Source of the DNA: Amphritea japonica ATCC BAA-1530
Lineage (GTDB): Bacteria > Pseudomonadota > Gammaproteobacteria > Pseudomonadales > Balneatricaceae
NCBI RefSeq assembly: GCF_016592435.1
Contig: NZ_AP014545.1
Location: forward strand, 3,356,693-3,420,692
Length of the DNA: 64,000 bases
Direction of reading: 5' to 3'
Numbering within the stretch: the stretch's first letter is position 1; every line of letters begins with the position of its first letter. Below the pieces are notes generated by a model, which searched no databases, was not told the DNA's origin, and was given only the letters and a program-made list of their open reading frames with translations. Below are positions 30,823-39,972 of the stretch, one piece after another. The position numbers were made by a program, and so were the translations under genes.

Positions 30823-33405
30823 TTGTCAGATAGCAATATTCAGACCGATAGCAACTCACCGCAGTCATCCGCTGAGGATATTGTTGCTCAAACCGATAGC
30901 GGTGCACGAGTCCCTCAGGGAGCAGCTAAAACCCTGCTTTGGGCAGCCGCGCTTTTTTGGGCTTTATTTCAATTATGGTATGCCTCTCCGTTGCCCTTTG
31001 TTTTTAACTTTGGTGTTATCAATGACACACAAGCCCGAGCCATACACCTGAGTTTTGCCATATTCCTGGCCTATACCGCTTATCCTGCACTAGCACGGTC
31101 ACCTCGAGACTCGATACCTATTCAGGACTGGATCTTCGCCCTGTTAGGCGCCTTTAGCGCCTCATATCTGGTTATCTTTCATACTGAACTCGCAAACCGG
31201 GCCGGTGCACCCACCACCGCCGACTTAGTATTTGCCGTCATCGGCATGCTTCTCCTTCTCGAAGCAACCCGCAGAGCGTTGGGGCCTCCGCTTATGGTGG
31301 TCGCCACAGTCTTTCTCATTTATACCTTTGGCGGCCCCTATATGCCCGATGTCATTGCTCACAAAGGGGCCAGTCTGAACAAAACGATGTCTCATCAGTG
31401 GTTAACAACTGAAGGGGTCTTTGGTGTTGCTCTCGGCGTATCCACCAGCTTCGTCTTTCTGTTTGTGATGTTTGGTGCTTTACTGGAAAAAGCAGGGGCG
31501 GGTAACTATTTCACTAAAGTATCCTTCTCTCTCTTAGGTCATATGCGTGGAGGGCCGGCAAAAGCAGCCGTTGTTTCCTCCGGCCTTAGCGGCCTCATTT
31601 CAGGTTCCTCCATTGCTAATGTTGTTACCACGGGCACCTTTACCATACCGTTAATGAAACGGGTGGGATTTCCCGGTAGTAAAGCCGGTGCGGTCGAAGT
31701 GGCAGCATCAACTAACGGCCAGTTAACACCACCGATTATGGGCGCTGCGGCCTTCCTTATGGTGGAGTATGTGGGCATCCCCTATATCGATGTCATCCGT
31801 CATGCCATCTTACCAGCCCTGATCTCATATATTGCACTGATCTATATCGTACATTTGGAAGCGATGAAAGCGGGCATGATGGGACTGCCACGTCGCTATA
31901 AGCCCACATTGGCACAAGGACTATTAACCTGGGCAGGAATCATTTTAGGCGTCTGTGTACTGTCCATGGTCGTCTATTACGGTGTCGGCTGGACTAAAAA
32001 TGTCCTGGGGGCCTGGGCCAGCCCTGTTCTTGCAGTCATTATTTTTGCGGTTTATGTAGGCTTACTAAAATTCTGTTCCAGTTATCCTGAACTTGAACTG
32101 GATGATCCGGACTCCCCGGTACTAGAACTTCCTGAACCGGGACCTACGGTAAAATCAGGTCTCTACTTCTTACTACCCGTTGTCGTGTTGGTATGGTGTC
32201 TGACCGTTGAACGGCTTTCCCCCGGACTTTCAGCTTTTTGGGCAACCGTCTTTATGATATTCATAGTTCTGACCCATCGGCCTATTAAAGCTTTTTTTCG
32301 GGGCCACGCTAACCTGGGTTTAAGCATCAAACAAGGTGTAGAAGATCTCTTTGATGGTTTGGTATCCGGTTCCAGAAATATGATTGGCATCGGCGTCGCC
32401 ACGGCAGCAGCTGGTATTGTCGTCGGTACTGTCACCCTGACAGGTATCGGCCTGGTCATGACTGAGTTTGTCGAGTTCATCTCCGGCGGTAACATCATGC
32501 TGATGCTTATCTTTACTGCGATCATCAGTCTGATTCTGGGAATGGGATTACCCACCACCGCAAATTACATTGTTGTATCGACGCTGATGGCACCTGTTAT
32601 TGTGACACTGGGAGCGCAGAGTGGTCTTATTGTTCCTCTCATTGCTGTTCACCTCTTCGTGTTTTACTTCGGCATCCTGGCGGATGATACGCCGCCCGTG
32701 GGGTTAGCCGCTTTTGCGGCTGCCGCCATCGCTCGAAGCGATCCAATCAAAACAGGTATTCAGGGATTTACCTACGATATCCGGACCGCCATTCTGCCCT
32801 TTATGTTTATTTTTAACACCGAGCTGTTATTGATAGATATTCAGGGAGTTTTTCACCTGTTATTGGTGATTGTCAGCTCGGTCATTGCCATTCTTGTCTT
32901 TGCGGCAGCAACTCAGGGCTTTTGGTTGGTCAAAACCCGCTGGTATGAAACCCTTATACTGCTAGTGATCGCCTTCTCAATGTTCAGACCCGGCTTTTGG
33001 TGGGACGAGGTATACCCTCCGATTGAAAGCATCGCCCCTACTGAGATAGTCACGGTGGTTGAGGGCTTGCAACCTGATGAGAAATTGCGCCTATCGGTCA
33101 GTGGAGAAACCATTGACGGAGATTTCGTGAGTAAGTTAGTTGAATTACCTTTCCCAGATTCAGATAGTGCCAATGCCCGGGTCGAAGCGGCAGGCCTGTT
33201 CCTAAAAGATGACAGTGGCCGGGTCATAGTCGATCAGGTGGGTTTCGGTAGTAACGCAGAAGCGGTGGGTATTGATTTTGACTGGGAAATAACGGGCATT
33301 GAAGTTAAAGCTGACCGTCCCCCTAAACAACTGATTTACATTCCAGCACTGGCATTACTGTTTCTGCTGGGCTGGTTACAGGTTCGCCGCCGCGAGCAAG
33401 GATAG
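30823..33405 (+). CDS. Fused TRAP transporter permease (DctQM type, DUF3394 tail)
   Basis: About 860 residues. Small-subunit-like N-terminal helices are fused to the large DctM domain, with GHMRGGPAKAAVVSSGLSGLISGS and LILGMGLPTTANYIVVSTLMAP motifs. A C-terminal extension past residue 680 has further helices and a soluble stretch of the DUF3394 kind. No ATG is available at the start: TTG 30823 with GGAG seven bases upstream is the best start. A TTG at 30790 is also in frame but has no ribosome site. Confidence 0.93.
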   Translation: MSDSNIQTDSNSPQSSAEDIVAQTDSGARVPQGAAKTLLWAAALFWALFQLWYASPLPFVFNFGVINDTQARAIHLSFAIFLAYTAYPALARSPRDSIPIQDWIFALLGAFSASYLVIFHTELANRAGAPTTADLVFAVIGMLLLLEATRRALGPPLMVVATVFLIYTFGGPYMPDVIAHKGASLNKTMSHQWLTTEGVFGVALGVSTSFVFLFVMFGALLEKAGAGNYFTKVSFSLLGHMRGGPAKAAVVSSGLSGLISGSSIANVVTTGTFTIPLMKRVGFPGSKAGAVEVAASTNGQLTPPIMGAAAFLMVEYVGIPYIDVIRHAILPALISYIALIYIVHLEAMKAGMMGLPRRYKPTLAQGLLTWAGIILGVCVLSMVVYYGVGWTKNVLGAWASPVLAVIIFAVYVGLLKFCSSYPELELDDPDSPVLELPEPGPTVKSGLYFLLPVVVLVWCLTVERLSPGLSAFWATVFMIFIVLTHRPIKAFFRGHANLGLSIKQGVEDLFDGLVSGSRNMIGIGVATAAAGIVVGTVTLTGIGLVMTEFVEFISGGNIMLMLIFTAIISLILGMGLPTTANYIVVSTLMAPVIVTLGAQSGLIVPLIAVHLFVFYFGILADDTPPVGLAAFAAAAIARSDPIKTGIQGFTYDIRTAILPFMFIFNTELLLIDIQGVFHLLLVIVSSVIAILVFAAATQGFWLVKTRWYETLILLVIAFSMFRPGFWWDEVYPPIESIAPTEIVTVVEGLQPDEKLRLSVSGETIDGDFVSKLVELPFPDSDSANARVEAAGLFLKDDSGRVIVDQVGFGSNAEAVGIDFDWEITGIEVKADRPPKQLIYIPALALLFLLGWLQVRRREQG

Positions 33406-33411
33406 ATCACT

Positions 33412-33837
33412 ATGTATAATAAAATACTGGTCGCTCTAGACCTTCAGGATACCCCCGGCTGTGAAGCCACCCTGCAATCGCTTAATGCATATATAACCCC
33501 GGACATGGAAGTAGAGTTACTCTCTGTCCTACCAGGGATACAGATGCCACTCGTAGCATCCTATCTACCAGAGAATATTATGCAGGAGGCCCTCGATAGT
33601 ATGCGGGCTGAGCTTACCCAGCTAGCTGCAGCCAATCTTCCAAAGGAGCTGGAGGTCTCTATATGGGTGACCGCAGGCAAGGCACCAAAACGAATTGTCG
33701 CCAGGGCAAGAGACATTGATGCTGATCTGATACTCATTCGTGCAATGAAACATGGGCGGATGGAGAAGATGATGATGGGATCAGTCACTGCCAAAGTTGT
33801 TCAGGCAGCGGACTGTTCAGTATTAGTGGCCCGTTAA
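33412..33837 (+). CDS. Universal stress protein (UspA family), TRAP-linked
   Basis: 141 residues, UspA fold: MYNKILVALDLQD at the start and the nucleotide-binding GSVTAKVVQAADCSVLVAR at the C-terminus. It starts 6 bp after the permease gene. ATP-binding UspA proteins encoded with TRAP systems (such as TeaD) adjust transport activity; the same role is inferred here. Confidence 0.92.
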   Translation: MYNKILVALDLQDTPGCEATLQSLNAYITPDMEVELLSVLPGIQMPLVASYLPENIMQEALDSMRAELTQLAAANLPKELEVSIWVTAGKAPKRIVARARDIDADLILIRAMKHGRMEKMMMGSVTAKVVQAADCSVLVAR

Positions 33838-33887
33838 ACCTACTTCGTCATTTGAAGCAGGTGTGTTACCGGCCTGAATTGTGTGAC

Positions 33888-34778
33888 TCAGTCTTCGTGA
33901 TACCCTCCCAGGCGATGGAGGGTCTCTTCAAAACGGTTAATATTGCTGACCATCTCTTTATTTCCGATGGAGACACACTCGGCCAAAAGCGCTTCTATCA
34001 GCGTAATTGTTGATGTCAGTGAGGGAAAGAAATGTGGTGTATCGTTCTTCAGACTGAAGACAATCTCTGACCCTAAGGCAATCGGCGAACGCAGACTGTC
34101 GGTAAACGCAATGATCTTCGCTCCTGCATCCCTGGCGACTCTAATCGCTTGAACAGTTTCTGTGGTGTAAGGCTCAAAGCAGAATGCGACTACAACATCA
34201 TCTGCGCGAATATCACCCAGCTCACTCAACAGAGTACCCTGATAGCCCCTTATCAACTGGATATGGGGGAAAGCGATACCTCCCACATAACTAAAGTGAT
34301 ACGCACAGGTGTACATATCCCTGAAGCCTAATGAAAATACCTTTCGGGCATTAATTACCAGTTGAGCAGCGTCCTGAAGCTTATTGTATGTATCATCCTG
34401 AAACAGTTGTTCTAAATTTTTAAAAGCGGAATCAGCAAACTCCACAAAGACCTTATTCTCAGAATGATGATGGCCCATCTCCTGTAAACATTGCGCGCGA
34501 TCACTGAAATACGTCCCCGCTTGACGAGCATTAACAGCCTCCTTAAAAAGCTGTCTAAAACTGCCGTACCGATCAAATCCAACTGATTTAGCCAGGCGGG
34601 TCAGGGTTGATGGCGTTACACCAGCCTCTACAGCACTCTTACGAATCGAGAGCAGCGCTACATTAACCGGCTGTTCCAGGACATAGTCAGCCGCCTTCTT
34701 CAGCTGCGTGGTGAACCTGGGGTATTGCGCAGAGATCTCTTTAAGAACACTGCTTGCATCTGAAGTGGATGATGTCAT
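33888..34778 (-). CDS. RpiR-family transcription regulator (HTH + SIS)
   Basis: 296 residues. N-terminal helix-turn-helix (about 15-90, SIRKSAVEAGVTPSTLTRLAKSVG region) and a C-terminal SIS sugar-phosphate-type ligand domain (about 130-270, VFSLGFRDMYTCAYHF ... ADDVVVAFCFEPYTTETVQA). It converges with the TRAP operon and is divergent from the enoyl-CoA hydratase gene, with a long palindrome between them. Probable local regulator of both units; the ligand may be a CoA ester or acid rather than a sugar. Confidence 0.93.
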   Translation of the reverse strand: MTSSTSDASSVLKEISAQYPRFTTQLKKAADYVLEQPVNVALLSIRKSAVEAGVTPSTLTRLAKSVGFDRYGSFRQLFKEAVNARQAGTYFSDRAQCLQEMGHHHSENKVFVEFADSAFKNLEQLFQDDTYNKLQDAAQLVINARKVFSLGFRDMYTCAYHFSYVGGIAFPHIQLIRGYQGTLLSELGDIRADDVVVAFCFEPYTTETVQAIRVARDAGAKIIAFTDSLRSPIALGSEIVFSLKNDTPHFFPSLTSTITLIEALLAECVSIGNKEMVSNINRFEETLHRLGGYHED

Positions 34779-34916
34779 TTTTTCTCTCTTACTTGACGCT
34801 ACTACACCTGTTCATAGAAGCCAAAGGCCTCGACACCCAGGTCTGTTACACACTTATTACGCAGAGTGATGGTAGATCAATTTTAGCCGAACAGTGCAAA
34901 ATAAAACACTAATGAT

Positions 34917-34942
34917 ACATTTGTATTGCGTAATACAAATGT
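34917..34942. promoter_or_regulatory. Long palindrome, candidate RpiR operator
   Basis: The 11-bp arms ACATTTGTATT and AATACAAATGT are perfect inverted repeats separated by 4 bp. The site lies about 140 bp from the RpiR gene and 130 bp from the enoyl-CoA hydratase gene, between their divergent promoters. Confidence 0.75.
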
Positions 34943-35072
34943 GTCGTCTAGCCTTAATTAACGATTCAAACGTTTCCTACATTACACATAATAATATGTC
35001 TGCCTCCTAAGTGATCACTGGGTGATAAGCCGCTCAGTTCCGAGCCCACCTCAAATTAAATCGGAGCTTTCC

Positions 35073-35867
35073 ATGCCACCAAGCCACTATGAAACACTTA
35101 TCTATCAGCCTAAGAAGCATTATGTGGAAATCCGTTTTAACCGACCCCACCGTCTTAATGCTGTCATTGAGCAGTTCTATCACGAGCTACTGAAGGCCCT
35201 GGCACAGGCAGAAGCAGACTCTGATGTGCGAGCGGTCTTACTAACAGGCGAAGGCCGTGCCTTTTGCGTCGGCGCCGATATGAAAGCGCATAGTGCGGGC
35301 GAACGTACGCCATACCAACGCCGCCTGTACCTGCAACTGGGAAATGATGTTTGTGAAGCGATCTTCCGCTCTACCAAACCGGTCGTGGGCGCTATCAACG
35401 GTTACGCTCTGGGGGCCGGAGCTGAGCTGGCTTGTGCCTGCGACTTCCTCCTGATGGCAGAATCGGCTCAGATCGGTTTTCCTGAAGTCAGTATCGGCAC
35501 CTGTGTCGGCGGTGGCGTTACCCAGTTCTTACCCCGTCTGGTGGGCCTTGCTAAAGCCCGTGAGCTCATTTTCCTGGGTAACAAGGTAGATGGCAGGGAG
35601 GCTGAACGGATCGGTCTGGTTACCCGTGCGGTGACCGATGAACAACTACAGAGTGAGGCCGAGAACTTTATCAATGAGCTAACTGGCAAAGCGCCTATCT
35701 CAATGCAGCTGGTTAAAAAAATGCTCAACAACTCCTCCTATAACGACATCGATGCTCAACTTCAACATGAACTGGACGGTGTTTTTATGTGTACCACCAC
35801 CCAAGACTGGCAGGAAGGCGTGGATGCCTTTGCTGAAAAACGTCCACCAGAATTTAAGGGACGCTGA
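35073..35867 (+). CDS. Enoyl-CoA hydratase/isomerase family protein
   Basis: 264 residues from ATG 35073, which has CGGAG upstream; the frame is open from GTG 35022. Crotonase fold: VEIRFNRPHRLNAV, oxyanion-hole loop FCVGADMKAHS (about 66-76), and GAINGYALGAGAELACACDFL with IGFPEVSIGTCVGGGVTQFLPRLVG. The second catalytic Glu is in the FPEVSIG segment, while the first usual Glu position reads as GAELACACD, so hydratase activity is plausible. It is 2 bp before the acyl-CoA synthetase gene, implying activation then hydration or cleavage of an unsaturated acid. Confidence 0.9.
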   Translation: MPPSHYETLIYQPKKHYVEIRFNRPHRLNAVIEQFYHELLKALAQAEADSDVRAVLLTGEGRAFCVGADMKAHSAGERTPYQRRLYLQLGNDVCEAIFRSTKPVVGAINGYALGAGAELACACDFLLMAESAQIGFPEVSIGTCVGGGVTQFLPRLVGLAKARELIFLGNKVDGREAERIGLVTRAVTDEQLQSEAENFINELTGKAPISMQLVKKMLNNSSYNDIDAQLQHELDGVFMCTTTQDWQEGVDAFAEKRPPEFKGR

Positions 35868-35869
35868 CC

Positions 35870-38014
35870 ATGGCAAGCTTTCTGCACGATTTCCTGGCAC
35901 CGGACTCTATCGCGATTATCGGGGCATCAGCCGATCCGACTAAGCGTGGTTTCAAAGCCATGACTGGCCTGCTGAAAGGTGGCTATACCGGTACCATTTA
36001 TCCGATCAACCCTAACGCAGATAAAATTATGGGGATCAAGGCCTACCGGTCGGTTACGGCGCTACCGACTGCAGCAGATATGGCGCTGATCTGTACTCCT
36101 GCCAATACGATCCTTTCCCTGCTAAAACAGTGCGGTGAAAACAGTATCAAAGGCGCCATTATTCTGGCCAGTGGTTTTGGCGAAGTAGACGAGACCGGCG
36201 CCAAACTTGAACAGGAAGTGCTGAGGATTGCCCAACAAGCCGGAGTCCGTCTGGTCGGCCCAAACACCTCCGGTTTTTTTAATCTGCACAAACAAGTGAA
36301 CCTGCTGGCACTGGATAATGTCCGGGCGGGAGATATCGGTATTATCTCCCAATCAGGCAACATATTACTGGCCCTCGCGCTTGAAGCGGAAAGCAACGGA
36401 CACATCGGCTTCAGTGTTTATGTTGGTCCGGGAAATCAGGCCGATGTTGGTTTTGCCGACTATCTGGAATACCTCGGAGAAGAAACGAACACCCGGGTTG
36501 CCACCTTCTATGTGGAAGGGTTTAAAGACGGACGCGGCTTCCTCGAGGTTGCCCGCAAAACATCCCGCTACAAGCCCGTCGTTGTGTATAAATCCGGCAG
36601 TACCGAAGCCGGCCAGAAGGCGGCAAGTTCACATACCGGATCTCTCGCGGGCAGTTACCAGATGACGGTTGACCTGCTCCGGCAGGTGGGTGTCAGTGTG
36701 GTAGAAAATTCAGATGAAATTCTGCCAGTTGCAGAAGGCCTGGGCCTGTTACAACAGGCTAGCGGCAATAAAATAGCCGTACTCGCCGACGGCGGTGGTC
36801 AGGCAACTATCGCATCCGATCGCATTGCCGAAGCGGGGATGGAGCTGGCAGACCTGAGTGATGCAACTCGCCATGCCCTGCACAATGCTTTATTCCCTCA
36901 GGCATCACTCACTAACCCGATTGATGTGGCAGGCAGTACCGATGCCAATCCAGGCCTGTTGGCTGAGTGTATGACAATTCTGAGCAACGACGATAGTGTC
37001 GATATAGTCTTTCTGGTGGGTATGTTCGGTGGCTACGGAATCCGCTTTGCTGAAGAGCTCCGGCAGGAAGAACTGAGCTGTGCCAACGCCATCATCAGTC
37101 TGGCTGGCATGACAGATAAGCCAATAGTGATCTACAGCCTTTATGCCCATGTGAATCCAGAGCCACTGGAACAGCTACGCAAAGCAGGCTTACCAGTCTA
37201 CGACTCCATCGAACATGCGGTCAAAATTATGGCAGCACTGAGTGAACGGGGAGCGTATATCCAGCAAAGTCCGGACGTCGAGCAAACCACCGCTGGGCCT
37301 GTCATTCCAGAGTGCAGCCAACTATTGAGTCAGGCCCGAAGCCATAATCGCGACCTGTTTGAATTTGAAGCTAAATCTCTGCTGCGACACTACGGCGTAA
37401 ATCTCCCTGTGGAATTGATTATCCGTCAGGACGCCGATATCGCTACTGTACTAAATACCTTCAGTAATACGCCATTAGCCCTGAAAGTTATATCTAAAAA
37501 CATTCTGCATAAATCTGATGCTGGCGGCGTAAAGTTGAACGTTCTGGGTAGCGAAGCCCTTCATCAGGCCCGCGTGGATATCATTGATTCTTGTCTTCAG
37601 TACAATCCCGATGCGGAGATAGAAGGAGTCTTAGTCACACCGATGGCCCGTAAGGGTATCGAAGTAATTATAGGAATGAGCCGCGATCCGGCCTTTGGCC
37701 CAGTACTGATGTTTGGCCTGGGTGGGATATTCGTTGAAGTCCTCAAAGATGTGGCCTTTCGCGCGATCCCTCTCAGCCGTAATGATGCCATTTCCATGAT
37801 TGACCAGATCAAGGCGCGGCCGATTTTGGAAGGTGTCCGGGGTGAAGCGGCCGTTGATAAAGAAGCGCTGGTAGAACTGCTGCTTAAAATCTCCGCTATT
37901 GTCAGTATTCATCCAGAAATATCTGAGCTAGACCTCAACCCTGTCATTGCTTACGACGATGGTTATGCGGTGGTCGACGCCCGAATTATTATCGAACAAA
38001 CGGTGAAATCATAA
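35870..38014 (+). CDS. NDP-forming acyl-CoA synthetase
   Basis: 714 residues, fused alpha-beta ADP-forming acyl-CoA synthetase. CoA-binding domain (SIAIIGASADPTKRGFKAM, about 13-31; GLVGPNTSG-like RLVGPNTSGFFNL), succinyl-CoA-ligase-like domain with the phospho-His loop SSHTGSLAGSY (about 252-262), then an ATP-grasp domain (LALKVISKNILHKSDAGGVKLNV, about 536-558; GMSRDPAFGPVLMFGLGG). It makes a CoA thioester from a free acid with ATP. FerA-type feruloyl-CoA synthetases belong here, but the substrate cannot be told. Confidence 0.92.
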   Translation: MASFLHDFLAPDSIAIIGASADPTKRGFKAMTGLLKGGYTGTIYPINPNADKIMGIKAYRSVTALPTAADMALICTPANTILSLLKQCGENSIKGAIILASGFGEVDETGAKLEQEVLRIAQQAGVRLVGPNTSGFFNLHKQVNLLALDNVRAGDIGIISQSGNILLALALEAESNGHIGFSVYVGPGNQADVGFADYLEYLGEETNTRVATFYVEGFKDGRGFLEVARKTSRYKPVVVYKSGSTEAGQKAASSHTGSLAGSYQMTVDLLRQVGVSVVENSDEILPVAEGLGLLQQASGNKIAVLADGGGQATIASDRIAEAGMELADLSDATRHALHNALFPQASLTNPIDVAGSTDANPGLLAECMTILSNDDSVDIVFLVGMFGGYGIRFAEELRQEELSCANAIISLAGMTDKPIVIYSLYAHVNPEPLEQLRKAGLPVYDSIEHAVKIMAALSERGAYIQQSPDVEQTTAGPVIPECSQLLSQARSHNRDLFEFEAKSLLRHYGVNLPVELIIRQDADIATVLNTFSNTPLALKVISKNILHKSDAGGVKLNVLGSEALHQARVDIIDSCLQYNPDAEIEGVLVTPMARKGIEVIIGMSRDPAFGPVLMFGLGGIFVEVLKDVAFRAIPLSRNDAISMIDQIKARPILEGVRGEAAVDKEALVELLLKISAIVSIHPEISELDLNPVIAYDDGYAVVDARIIIEQTVKS

Positions 38015-38104
38015 GTCCCCGCCACAACCCAACAATATTTCCCGAACTAACTAAGCTCATTCTAAAGAATTCCCAGGCTACCAGAGAGTTATTCACATCA
38101 ACTG

Positions 38105-38776
38105 CTATGGCGCTAGCCAGTAATTGTCCTGAGTATAAATTTTGTTTGCAGCTCCGGCTTCCGGAAGAGATCTTTTAAAGGCGTCCCGGCTGGCTAATCG
38201 ATTGTAGTAGGCGTATACCTTTGGAAATACAGATAAATCTGTAAATAAGCCACCAACATGCAGGCTATACCCCACCCCCACATCCGCTGCAGAGAAGCCA
38301 CTATCCAAAAGATAGCTTCGACTCTCAAGGTGAGCTTCAAGTACTTCAATCGCCTTTTGCAAACGCTTGGTTTCGAGCTTTCGAACGGTAGCAGAACGTA
38401 ACTCAGGATCGCTTATAGCGATTGCCTGTTGCGTCAGGCTGGCAGAATGAACCGTCAGCGTTTCAGCGTAATGCACCCACTGTAACCATTGAGGCCGCTC
38501 TGGATGGCCAGGTTCACGCCAAAGTCGGCCGTTATCATAGGTTTCACATAAATATTCAGCGATGGCACCGCTCTCGAACAGGGTCAGCTCATCGTCTATT
38601 AAACAAGGAACACGCCCAAGGGGATGATGAGCCAGGTAATCATCACTACGGAGCTCAGGTCCAAATGCGCATAAGATCACATCGATGTCTAACCCGAGCT
38701 CATTGATTAGCCAAAGGGAACGCATCGACCGCGCCTCATGACAGTGGAAAAGTTTTAATGACACGCTATTCCCCAT
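38105..38776 (-). CDS. Glutathione S-transferase family protein
   Basis: 223 residues from ATG 38776 (MGNSVSLKLFHC); the frame is open from TTG 38821. Thioredoxin-like domain with RMSRSLWL-type active region, GRVPCLIDDELTLFESGAIAEYLCETY (about 53-79), and an all-helical C-terminal domain with FSAADVGVGYSLHVGGL. Glutathione conjugation or removal of reactive aromatic intermediates is possible. It precedes nothing obviously related. Confidence 0.88.
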   Translation of the reverse strand: MGNSVSLKLFHCHEARSMRSLWLINELGLDIDVILCAFGPELRSDDYLAHHPLGRVPCLIDDELTLFESGAIAEYLCETYDNGRLWREPGHPERPQWLQWVHYAETLTVHSASLTQQAIAISDPELRSATVRKLETKRLQKAIEVLEAHLESRSYLLDSGFSAADVGVGYSLHVGGLFTDLSVFPKVYAYYNRLASRDAFKRSLPEAGAANKIYTQDNYWLAP

Positions 38777-38817
38777 AATTTCAAAACTTAAACAACATAC
38801 GCATCGGCCTGATGCGA

Positions 38818-38949
38818 TCAACGAATACCAGTGAAGCGTCCCAGGTACTTGCTACGTTCAAGCACAGGCCCTAATGACTCTACTACGACCAGTACCGGAG
38901 CGGCAAATATCTCAAAAGGGGCAATCACATCGGGCATCTGAATTTTCAC
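38818..38949 (-). CDS. Possible small 43-residue protein
   Basis: Reads from GTG 38949, overlapping the stop of the LysR gene (GTGA), to TGA 38818. The sequence begins VKIQMPDVIAPFEIFAAP and ends LGRFTGIR. I recognise no family; it may be a remnant of a larger protein or chance. No good ribosome site. Confidence 0.25.
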   Translation of the reverse strand: MKIQMPDVIAPFEIFAAPVLVVVESLGPVLERSKYLGRFTGIR

Positions 38950-39827
38950 TTCAGCATGTCAAACCGCGCCATAATAAACTCGATAAACACCCGCACCTTT
39001 CCGGGTATATATCGTCGTTCCTGATATAACAGATGCACCTCCCGTGATTCAGATCGCCAGTCAGGCATCAACCGTTTAAGACGCCCCTCTTCCAGCGCTT
39101 CAGTCAATACATAATCCGGTAGATTAACAATACCAAGACCTTCTTCGGCAGCTCTTGCGGCTAACTTGAGTTCGTCTATTTTCAGACGAGCAGTACAATC
39201 TATATGTGCCTTTTGACCGTTTGGACCGTCAAAATGCCAGACAGAGATTCGTCTGGGGACTATCAACGTATGTTGGTAAAGCTCGTCAGGATGCTGTGGC
39301 ATGCCCCGACGCAACAGATAGTCCTCGCTGGCACATAGGCTGAAAGTAGACTCCATCAGAGGCCGTGATATCCAATTTTGCAGACGAATATCACCAATTC
39401 GGAAAGCAACATCGACCCCTTCTTCAACCAGATCAACATTACGATTGACTAACATCAGATCTAGCTGAATACGCGGGAAACGTTCCATAAACTGGAAGAA
39501 CCATTCCCCCAGCAACTCATTGGTTAAACTAACGGGTGCCGTCACCCTGAGCAAGCCCGCTGGATCCGCCAACTCATCATTGAGCTGGACGGCCGTATGC
39601 TCCAGCTCGTTATAGAGTGGCTGGCAACGGTTAAAGAATTTTTCACCCGCTTCAGTCAATACCAGCTTTCGCGCGCTTCGGTGCATTAAGCGATAACCCA
39701 CCTCTTTTTCCAGCTGCATCACTTTACGACTGACGGTAGAGGTCGGCAGATCAAGTAAGGCTGAAGCACCAACAAAACTGCCTCGTTCTACCACCTTAAG
39801 AAAGATGAAAAGGTCCTGGTAGTTCAT
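38946..39827 (-). CDS. LysR-family regulator divergent from the DmpR-like gene
   Basis: 293 residues. Winged helix with MNYQDLFIFLKVVERGSFVGA and LPTSTVSRKVMQLEKEVGYRLMHRSARK, then a substrate-binding domain (LLRVTAPVSLTNELLGEWF, VAFRIGDIRLQNWISRPL). It belongs to the CrgA-like subgroup. It is divergent from the sigma-54 activator gene with palindromes between them, so it may control itself, the activator, or both. Confidence 0.92.
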   Translation of the reverse strand: MNYQDLFIFLKVVERGSFVGASALLDLPTSTVSRKVMQLEKEVGYRLMHRSARKLVLTEAGEKFFNRCQPLYNELEHTAVQLNDELADPAGLLRVTAPVSLTNELLGEWFFQFMERFPRIQLDLMLVNRNVDLVEEGVDVAFRIGDIRLQNWISRPLMESTFSLCASEDYLLRRGMPQHPDELYQHTLIVPRRISVWHFDGPNGQKAHIDCTARLKIDELKLAARAAEEGLGIVNLPDYVLTEALEEGRLKRLMPDWRSESREVHLLYQERRYIPGKVRVFIEFIMARFDMLK

Positions 39828-39861
39828 TCACGACTATCCCATTTGATTAACCAAGCAGATC

Positions 39862-39881
39862 AAATCCCATATATGGGATTT
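39862..39881. promoter_or_regulatory. 20-bp perfect palindrome upstream of the LysR gene
   Basis: AAATCCCATATATGGGATTT is perfectly symmetric and lies 35 bp before the LysR start, a typical autoregulation site position. Confidence 0.6.
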
Positions 39882-39930
39882 AAGCTTACAATATTTACTC
39901 TAAATTTTATATTAGCAAACATATATGATG

Positions 39931-39942
39931 ATTTGATCAAAT
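39931..39942. promoter_or_regulatory. ATTTGATCAAAT palindrome upstream of the DmpR-like gene
   Basis: A 12-bp perfect palindrome containing TTGATCAA, which resembles half of known XylR/DmpR upstream sites. It lies 31 bp before the activator start. ATTTGA-N13-TCAAAT at 39841-39865 is a second related dyad. Confidence 0.4.
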
Positions 39943-39972
39943 AATAAAGACAATAAAAATGAGTGTGCCGCT

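Noticed and set aside
35073-38014. Feruloyl-CoA synthetase/hydratase-lyase (ferA/ferB) assignment
   Set aside because: Family membership alone cannot fix the substrate; no vanillin dehydrogenase is adjacent.
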